Source of the DNA: Streptomyces sp. 846.5
Lineage (GTDB): Bacteria; Actinomycetota; Actinomycetes; Streptomycetales; Streptomycetaceae
Direction of reading: 5' to 3'
Assembly (NCBI RefSeq): GCF_004365705.1
Contig: NZ_SOBN01000001.1
Span: forward strand, 868,001 to 932,000
DNA length: 64,000 nt
Under the pieces are notes generated by a model that saw nothing but the letters and a program-made list of their open reading frames with translations, made no database searches and was not told the DNA's origin. Positions 59,086 through 64,000 of the stretch are shown here, piece after piece. Position numbers and translations under genes: made by a program. The stretch's first letter is position 1; each line of letters opens with the position of its first letter.

Positions 59086-59301
59086 ATGCTCGAATCCGTA
59101 GGACTGGACGACCACACCGAGGAGACCTACCGCCACCTGGTCTCCCGCTCCCCCTCGTCCGTCACCGAGCTCGTCGACCTGCTCGGCACCGGCGAGCGGC
59201 GGGTCCGCAAGGCCCTGGACGCCCTGGTCTCGCTGGGCCTGGCCTACCCCGAGGCCGGCGGCACGGGCCGATTCGTGGCGGTCGACCCCCAGGTGGGCTG
59301 A
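59086..59301 (+). CDS. stand-alone TrmB-like winged-helix fragment
   Basis: A 71-residue protein: MLESVGLDDHTEETYRHLVS, then SVTELVDLLGTGERRVRKAL, DALVSLGLAYPEAGG. The sequence matches the N-terminal winged helix of large streptomycete LuxR-type regulators that start with a TrmB-like domain, but stops right after it. GGAGGGAG before ATG 59086 suggests that it is expressed. It is either a remnant or a free-standing DNA-binding module. Confidence 0.75.
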   Translation: MLESVGLDDHTEETYRHLVSRSPSSVTELVDLLGTGERRVRKALDALVSLGLAYPEAGGTGRFVAVDPQVG

Positions 59302-59419
59302 CCGGCCCAGATCCGGCCACGAGGGTACTTCCGGGCATGCAGCGCCCGATTTGCGATGATATGACTTTTCTCTGGACGTCATCACCTCATCTCAGCGGGC
59401 CGAGCAGCTGGAGCTGACC

Positions 59420-59830
59420 GTGTCGAACTACCCCTTGCTCAATGTGTTCTGGACCATGCTGGAGTTCTTCCTCTGGATCCTCTGGTTCTTCCTGCTCTTC
59501 AAGATCATCACCGACCTCTTCCGCGATCACAGCCTGAGCGGCTGGGCCAAGGCCGGCTGGATCCTGCTGGTGATCGTGCTGCCCTACCTCGGCGTGCTGC
59601 TGTACGTGATCATCCGCGGCCGCTCCATGGGCGAGCGCGACCGGGAGCAGGCACGGCAGACCGACGCCGCGGTCAAGGAGTACATCCGGCAGGCCGCGGC
59701 GACACCCGGCGGCGCCACCGGAACCGGTGCGAACCATGTGGACGAACTGTCCAGGCTCGCCGACCTCAGGTCCTCCGGGGCGCTCAGCGACGAGGAGTTC
59801 CAGAAGGCCAAGGACAAGCTGCTGGCCTGA
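59420..59830 (+). CDS. PLDc_N / SHOCT domain membrane protein
   Basis: A 136-residue protein. Two helices at the N-terminus (FLWILWFFLLFKIITDLFRD and AGWILLVIVLPYLGVLLYVI) form the PLDc_N hairpin found at the start of cardiolipin synthases. The C-terminus is a SHOCT motif (DELSRLADLRSSGALSDEEF). This fusion is common in actinobacteria, without known enzymatic function. The likely start is GTG 59420 after GGAGCTGACC. Confidence 0.88.
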   Translation: MSNYPLLNVFWTMLEFFLWILWFFLLFKIITDLFRDHSLSGWAKAGWILLVIVLPYLGVLLYVIIRGRSMGERDREQARQTDAAVKEYIRQAAATPGGATGTGANHVDELSRLADLRSSGALSDEEFQKAKDKLLA

Positions 59831-59857
59831 CGGCCTCCTGACCTGACGCCGTTCGGC

Positions 59858-60739
59858 TCACACGCTGACGCACTCACCGGGGATCGAGGGCTGCGGCCCG
59901 TCGGCGTCCTGCCGCCCGCCGTGCGCGCCCTCCCCCGGCCAGATGCCCAGGGCCGTGCACATGGTCGGCATCAGCGTCATCGCGGCGGCCAGGTAGCCCC
60001 GGTCGGAGGGGTGGTAGCGGTCCGAGGCGAACATCTCCGGACGGCCGGCGAACTCCGGGCCGAGCAGGGCGCCGAGCAGGACGCTGTGCCCGCGCGCCTC
60101 GGTCACGGCCAGGTCCTGCGCCGCCGCGAGCCTACGGCTGGCCTGCCGGGCCAGCCACCGCAGCGGTCGCATGATGCCGCCGACCGCCCCCAGATCGGGG
60201 CAGGTGCCGACGACGACCTCGGCCCCGGCCGCACGCAGCCGCCGCACGGTGTCGCCGAGCTGCCGCGCCGCCTCGGCGGGCTTGACCTGCTGGGCGACGT
60301 CATTGGCCCCGACCATGATCAGCGCGAGGTCCGGGGCGGGCTCCCGCTCCAGCACCAGCCGGGTCTGCCGCTCCAGGTCCGCGGAGACGGCTCCGTTCGC
60401 CGCGACGACGGTGAGCCGCACCGGCCGTTCGGCGATGGCGGCTATGCCCCCGGCGAGCAGCACCCCCGGGGTTCGGTCGGCGCGGTCCACGCCGAACCCG
60501 GCGGCGGTGGAGTCCCCCAGCACCACCAGCGTCAGCGGCTCGGCACCGTCGCTCGCCAGTTCCCGCCCGTAGCACCCGTCGGCGGGCAGCGGGTCGCCCT
60601 GCAGGACGTCCAGCTTGACTGCGGCGATCTTCGCCTCGGCCAGCAGCAGCCCCGCGAACCCGGCGCCGAGCAGGCCGATGCCCCCGCCGCCGTAGGCCGC
60701 CGCTGCCGCCACCCGCCGTGCCACTCTTCCACGCGACAT
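59858..60739 (-). CDS. SGNH/GDSL-family hydrolase
   Basis: A 293-residue membrane-anchored or secreted esterase. An N-terminal Arg-rich segment and helix (AAAAAYGGGGIGLLGAGFAG) are followed by the SGNH blocks: VVLGDSTAAGFGVD (nucleophile Ser), a Gly in ANGAVSADLE, IMVGANDVAQ (Asn), and SDRYHPSDRGY (Asp and His). Substrates may be lipid or polysaccharide acyl groups. ATG 60739 matches the start of homologues; an upstream ATG adds 15 codons. Its 3' end faces the SHOCT gene, 27 bases apart. Confidence 0.9.
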   Translation of the reverse strand: MSRGRVARRVAAAAAYGGGGIGLLGAGFAGLLLAEAKIAAVKLDVLQGDPLPADGCYGRELASDGAEPLTLVVLGDSTAAGFGVDRADRTPGVLLAGGIAAIAERPVRLTVVAANGAVSADLERQTRLVLEREPAPDLALIMVGANDVAQQVKPAEAARQLGDTVRRLRAAGAEVVVGTCPDLGAVGGIMRPLRWLARQASRRLAAAQDLAVTEARGHSVLLGALLGPEFAGRPEMFASDRYHPSDRGYLAAAMTLMPTMCTALGIWPGEGAHGGRQDADGPQPSIPGECVSV

Positions 60740-60911
60740 CAGCGACCCCCACCCCGTCACTGTCGAATTACTTGTATGGCCCAACTACATGGGAGATACC
60801 CCGCCCCGGGCGGTACAGAAACCCTCCGCCGGTTTCGGGACCCTGACAGCATCGTGCACCACAGCACTGACAATCCGGGGGGCCGCTCCGCTCAGCCCTG
60901 GTCAGCCCTGC

Positions 60912-61628
60912 TCAGGACGGATCGGCGGTGCAGCCGGGGTGGCCCCAGCCGCCGCCGACCCTGGTGATCTGCTCGCCCTTGGCGTAGGACCGGCCGCACG
61001 GGCAGGTGCCGGGGAAGCGTGCGGAGAGGGTCCGCGCACGGCTCCCGGCCCCGGCCGGTTTGGCCGTGCCGGCCGGCTTGGCCGCGGCGCCCCCCGCCCC
61101 CGCCGCCGGTCGCCTGCTGCGGGCCGCGGATCCGCGCACCGGGTCCGGCACCGGGAGGTCGGGGGCGGTTCCGCCGGACGGCTGCTGGAGCCGCGCGGCG
61201 TCGCTGGCGGCCTTGTCGGCGATCGCGTTCAGCGGGTCACCGTCCACCTGGTGCGCCGGAACGTAGACGAAGGTGACGTCGCGGCCCTCCAGCAGCGCGT
61301 CGATGCGCTGGATCAGCTCGCGGTTGGCCACCGGCTTGCCGCCGGCGTTCTTCCAGCCGTTGCGCTTCCAGTTGGCCAGCCACTTGGTCACCGCGTCACG
61401 GGTGTAGGTGCTGTCCAGCCGCACCTCCAGCGGCACCGCGGGGTCCGTGGCCGTCAGCAGCTGCTCCAGCGCGGTGAGTTCGCCGATGTTGTTGGTGCTG
61501 TGGCCCAGCGGTCCGGCCTGCCAGCGTTGCGGCGCGCCGGCGCTGTCCGCCACCACGAAGGCCCACGCGGCCGGCCCCGGGTTTCCCTTGGCTGCTCCGT
61601 CGCACGCCGCGACGACTCGTTCGATCAT
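60912..61628 (-). CDS. ribonuclease HI with Cys-rich C-terminal extension
   Basis: A 238-residue RNase H. The catalytic Asp is in ACDGAAKGNPGPAAW, the Glu in NIGELTALEQLL, the next Asp in VRLDSTYTRDAV, and the last in NAIADKAASDA, giving the full DEDD set; PAHQVDGDPLNAIAD shows the usual handle-less actinobacterial form. From residue 160 comes a Pro/Ala-rich linker and CPCGRSYAKGEQITRV ending WGHPGC, a probable zinc finger. Its ATG overlaps the stop of the PucR-like gene by three to four bases, so the two are coupled. Confidence 0.9.
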   Translation of the reverse strand: MIERVVAACDGAAKGNPGPAAWAFVVADSAGAPQRWQAGPLGHSTNNIGELTALEQLLTATDPAVPLEVRLDSTYTRDAVTKWLANWKRNGWKNAGGKPVANRELIQRIDALLEGRDVTFVYVPAHQVDGDPLNAIADKAASDAARLQQPSGGTAPDLPVPDPVRGSAARSRRPAAGAGGAAAKPAGTAKPAGAGSRARTLSARFPGTCPCGRSYAKGEQITRVGGGWGHPGCTADPS

Positions 61629-62920
61629 GCCCCCATGATGGCAGTTCCCCGCCCCTCCCCCGGCCCGCCCGGATGGCCGGCCGGCTGGCTGCCGTACGCG
61701 GCCAGCGCCGCCTGGATCCTCGGCAGGTCCGGGCCGTGCGTGGCGCTGAGGCCGGTGAGCGCGGTGGTCCGACGCAGCCGGTAGTCGACGGTGTTGGGGT
61801 GGATGTGCAGCCGCTCGGCGGTCCGGCGCCGGTCCAGGCCGGTCGCCAGATAGGTGCGCAGGGTCTCCAGCAGGTCGGTCCGGCCCGCCAGCGGCCCCAG
61901 CAGCGCGGCCAGGTGGTCGCGGGCCGGGCTGGGCAGTGCCAGCTGGTACTCCATCAGGACGTCGTCCAGCCGGTAGAGGCCGGGACCGCGCCCGCAGTCG
62001 TGGGCCACCTGGCGCACCTGGGCGGCCAGCCGGGCGGCCTCGGCGACCCCCTCCGGACCTGCGGCGACGGCCGCGGCGGTCAGCTCGGCGCCCGACGCCC
62101 GGGCCACATGCCGCACCAGCACGGCGAGCCGGTTCCAGTCGGCCGCAGTCAGCTCCTCGGTCCCCAGCGCGACCGGGACCAGCGCGATTCCGCCGTCCGG
62201 CGACAGCGCGGTCAGCACCGTGTCCGGCACCTGCCGCTCCAGCTCCGCGCGGATCCGCCGCACCTTGCGCCGTGCCGCGATGGCGGCGTCCACCCCGGGG
62301 GTGCGCTCGTCCGGGTGCTGGGCCGCGGCGATGCTGACGACCCAGTAGCACGCGGGCAGCCGCATGCCGGCGCGTTCGGCAGCCTGCTGCGCCGGGGCGC
62401 CGTCCAGCAGCGCCGACAGCAGGGTCTGCCGGGCGCTCTGTTCGTCGCCGAGGACGGCCCGGCTCTCCTGGATGTAGCCGGCGAACACGGATCCGGCGAC
62501 CACCTGCAGATAGCGCAGCAGCAGCCGCTGGGCCGCCAGCACATCGGCCAGGTCACCGGGGACCGCGTCGGCCATCATCCGGTCCAGGCACTCGTGCGCC
62601 CCGAGGAAGTAGGCGCCGACCACCGCGTCCAGCGGGATGCGTTCCTCCGCCCTGCGCGCGGCCGAACGGTGCATCAGTTCCAGCTGGGCGGTGTCGGGCA
62701 GCTTCCCGGTCCGCAGCACCTGCGCGAAGCCCCGGATGCCGCGTACCACGACGCCGGTGACGTCCCCGTGCAGCTGCTCGGCCGGGAGGGTGGCGTAGAC
62801 CGGGAGTTCCTCGACCAGCCGGGCCACGATGTCCGCCGCCAACTCGTGCACCGAGACGCTCAGCCGCCACTCCAGTGGGATCCCGCCGATGCTGATCGGG
62901 GCATGACTGACAAGCGTCAC
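61625..62920 (-). CDS. PucR/CdaR-like helix-turn-helix regulator
   Basis: A 431-residue relative of the protein at 57183. The N-terminal RsbRD-like part is VSVHELAADIVARLVEELPV to about 160, and the C-terminal HTH_30 is LLETLRTYLATGLDRRRTAE then RLHIHPNTVDYRLRRTTALT. GTG 62920 with GAGGTG close by is chosen; an ATG at 63055 would take in the palindromes of the divergent promoter. It is adjacent and divergent to the lipase gene, an arrangement suggesting that it controls the lipase, and is followed by RNase H. Confidence 0.87.
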   Translation of the reverse strand: MTLVSHAPISIGGIPLEWRLSVSVHELAADIVARLVEELPVYATLPAEQLHGDVTGVVVRGIRGFAQVLRTGKLPDTAQLELMHRSAARRAEERIPLDAVVGAYFLGAHECLDRMMADAVPGDLADVLAAQRLLLRYLQVVAGSVFAGYIQESRAVLGDEQSARQTLLSALLDGAPAQQAAERAGMRLPACYWVVSIAAAQHPDERTPGVDAAIAARRKVRRIRAELERQVPDTVLTALSPDGGIALVPVALGTEELTAADWNRLAVLVRHVARASGAELTAAAVAAGPEGVAEAARLAAQVRQVAHDCGRGPGLYRLDDVLMEYQLALPSPARDHLAALLGPLAGRTDLLETLRTYLATGLDRRRTAERLHIHPNTVDYRLRRTTALTGLSATHGPDLPRIQAALAAYGSQPAGHPGGPGEGRGTAIMGA

Positions 62921-63000
62921 AAGGCACCTCGCGAAGTTCCGGCGCCGGTTCGGGGGCCGACCCGGCTGCGGGTGCCCCGATGCGGCGGGGCCCTCCACTA

Positions 63001-63056
63001 TTACCGCTCGGTAACCCGGATGGGAAGCGGCCCGCCCGGTTTTGTGACGCGTCACA
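63001..63056. promoter_or_regulatory. two palindromes in the regulator-lipase divergent gap
   Basis: TTACCGCTCGGTAA (63001-63014) and TGTGACGCGTCACA (63043-63056) are perfect palindromes 42 bases apart, centre to centre. The second resembles a CRP half-site pair with a shortened centre. Both are suitable for dimeric regulators between the PucR-like gene and the lipase. Confidence 0.55.
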
Positions 63057-63124
63057 GATCCGGCGGGGAAAGTCTGCGTTCCCGTCCCAGGTCCGAACCG
63101 GCCGTACCCGACTCATCATGGCGT

Positions 63125-63163
63125 GTCCCCGCCACCCCGGGGACGTCCCCGCCACCCCGGGGA
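63125..63163. repeat. tandem 20-base direct repeat before the lipase
   Basis: GTCCCCGCCACCCCGGGGA occurs at 63125-63143 and 63145-63163. Each copy is also partly self-complementary (CCCCG and CGGGG), so it can form small hairpins in the leader 28 bases before the lipase start. Confidence 0.7.
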
Positions 63164-63190
63164 TGCCGTACCCAGCACCCGAGGAGAGCC

Positions 63191-64000
63191 GTGCGCAAGC
63201 CACTTGCCCTGGCCGCGACCGCCGCACTGACCTGCACCTGCATGTTCCTGCCCGGCGTCGGACCGGCGTCGGCCGCCGCCCCGGCCGCCGTCGCCCCCGG
63301 CTCGGTCGTGCCGGACCAGGACCCGTTCTACTCCGCTCCCTCCGACATCGCCCAGTACGCGCCGGGGCAGATCGTCGCGAGCCGTGCGGTGCCGGGCGTG
63401 AACCTCTTCGGGATCCCGGTCCCGGTCGATGCCTGGCAGATCTCCTACCGGACCAACGACTCCCACGACCAGCCCGAACTGGCGGTGACCACCCTGGTCG
63501 TCCCGAAGGCCGCGTGGACCGGGTCCGGCTCGCGCCCGGTGGTCTCGCTGCAGACCCCCGAGGACAGCCTGGGCACCCAGTGCGCACCCTCGTACCAGAT
63601 CGCCTCCGGCTCGGACGTCCAGGACGCGGCGCTCGGCGCCCAACTGCTGGCGGCGAACTGGGCGGTGGCGCTGCCCGACTTCGAGGGCCCCAAGTCGGTG
63701 TTCCTGGCCGGGCCGCAGGCCGGCCACGCGGTGCTGGACGGCATCCGCGCGGTGAAGAACTTCGGCCAGGCGGGCATCGGGACCGCCAACCAGTGGGCCC
63801 TGGACGGCTACTCCGGCGGCGCCGAGGCCACCGGCTGGGCCGCGCAGCTGCAGCCCTCGTACGCGCCCGAGGTCACCCTCGCCGGCGCGGCGATCGGCGG
63901 CACCCCGTCCGACCCGGCCGCGGTGGGCCGCTACATCGACGGGACCGTCTTCGCCGGCTTCGAGTTCGCCGCCGCGCTCGGCATCTCCACCGAGTTCCCC
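63191..64000 (+). CDS. secretory lipase-family protein (partial, cut by the right edge)
   Basis: The first 270 residues of a secreted alpha/beta hydrolase. The signal peptide (1-29) has an Ala/Leu core and ends PASAAAP. The mature part matches the actinobacterial secretory-lipase (LIP) family: DPFYSAPSDIAQYAPGQIVA, VPVDAWQISYRTNDSHDQPE and the nucleophile elbow LDGYSGGAEATGWAAQL with the Ser. The family is 380-430 residues, so the Asp/His of the triad lie beyond the window. GTG 63191 has GAGGAGAGCC directly upstream. The divergent PucR-like gene is a likely regulator. Confidence 0.88.
   Translation, partial: MRKPLALAATAALTCTCMFLPGVGPASAAAPAAVAPGSVVPDQDPFYSAPSDIAQYAPGQIVASRAVPGVNLFGIPVPVDAWQISYRTNDSHDQPELAVTTLVVPKAAWTGSGSRPVVSLQTPEDSLGTQCAPSYQIASGSDVQDAALGAQLLAANWAVALPDFEGPKSVFLAGPQAGHAVLDGIRAVKNFGQAGIGTANQWALDGYSGGAEATGWAAQLQPSYAPEVTLAGAAIGGTPSDPAAVGRYIDGTVFAGFEFAAALGISTEFP

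Noticed and set aside
1-64000. rRNA, tRNA or riboswitch genes
   Set aside because: Reading both strands showed no convincing cloverleaf with a conserved TTCGA arm, no rRNA-like stretch and no recognisable riboswitch core; a covariance-model scan would be needed to exclude them.

Overview
The window comes from a high-GC actinomycete, most likely a member of the Streptomycetaceae (Streptomyces, Kitasatospora or Streptacidiphilus). Evidence for this is the strong GC bias at third codon positions, frequent GTG and TTG starts with AGGAG-type ribosome sites, Tat-secreted hydrolases, and typical streptomycete families: a large XRE/NB-ARC/TPR regulator, XRE-DUF5753 with DUF6879, SPW-repeat, PucR-like and DUF2218 proteins. 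No rRNA, tRNA, CRISPR array, transposase or integrase was seen. Both ends cut through a gene: an M20 peptidase on the left and a secreted lipase on the right.

Layout. 1-15.4 kb is mixed housekeeping and accessory DNA: M20 peptidase, ABC-F ATPase, winged-helix regulator, DHA2 efflux pump, Tat multicopper oxidase, exonuclease III, VOC protein, a large NB-ARC/TPR regulator, a LuxR regulator and a methyltransferase. 15.5-23.4 kb is a compact catabolic locus. PaaX regulator, FAH-family hydrolase and RidA are read leftward; a cupin, a TesB thioesterase, an aminobenzoate/benzoate-type CoA ligase and a fused aryl-CoA monooxygenase/old-yellow-enzyme are read rightward. Together they could activate anthranilate (or a related aryl acid) as a CoA thioester, hydroxylate it, release the acid, open the ring, deaminate the enamine and cleave the product.

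23.4-30.7 kb holds a second system: a substrate-binding lipoprotein, a fused double permease and an ATPase, a GntR/FCD regulator, an AtuA-like (DUF1446) protein and a DUF4387 protein. Four copies of a TTTGCTATAGCAAA-like palindrome mark the likely GntR operators. 30.8-35.1 kb is an MMPL transporter with an overlapping two-component system. 35.2-40 kb carries a GPR1/FUN34/YaaH transporter, a CocE-like hydrolase, TetR and an alginate-lyase-family protein.

40.2-44.7 kb is a small accessory island. Its first genes are visibly lower in GC: a conserved trio (70-aa protein, DUF6879, XRE-DUF5753), several short ORFs, a hypothetical protein and a WD40 protein. An old-yellow-enzyme at 44.8-46.0 kb carries upstream a 39-bp element that is nearly identical to the one in front of the TetR gene at 24.0 kb, so regulator and target may have been separated. 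46.2-57 kb is dominated by secreted carbohydrate-active proteins (a beta-helix GH87-like protein and a GH64 beta-1,3-glucanase). It also holds a CopD-like protein behind a near-consensus iron box, a Uma2-XRE pair, and a membrane pseudokinase with an extracellular carbohydrate-binding-like domain. 57-64 kb has two PucR-like regulators, small conserved proteins, an SGNH hydrolase, RNase H and the truncated lipase.

The most interesting candidates are the aryl-CoA locus, the AtuA/DUF4387/ABC locus with its readable operator code, the split TetR-OYE operator pair, and the pseudokinase-CBM protein beside a glucanase. All functions are inferred from sequence reading alone; no database search was run.
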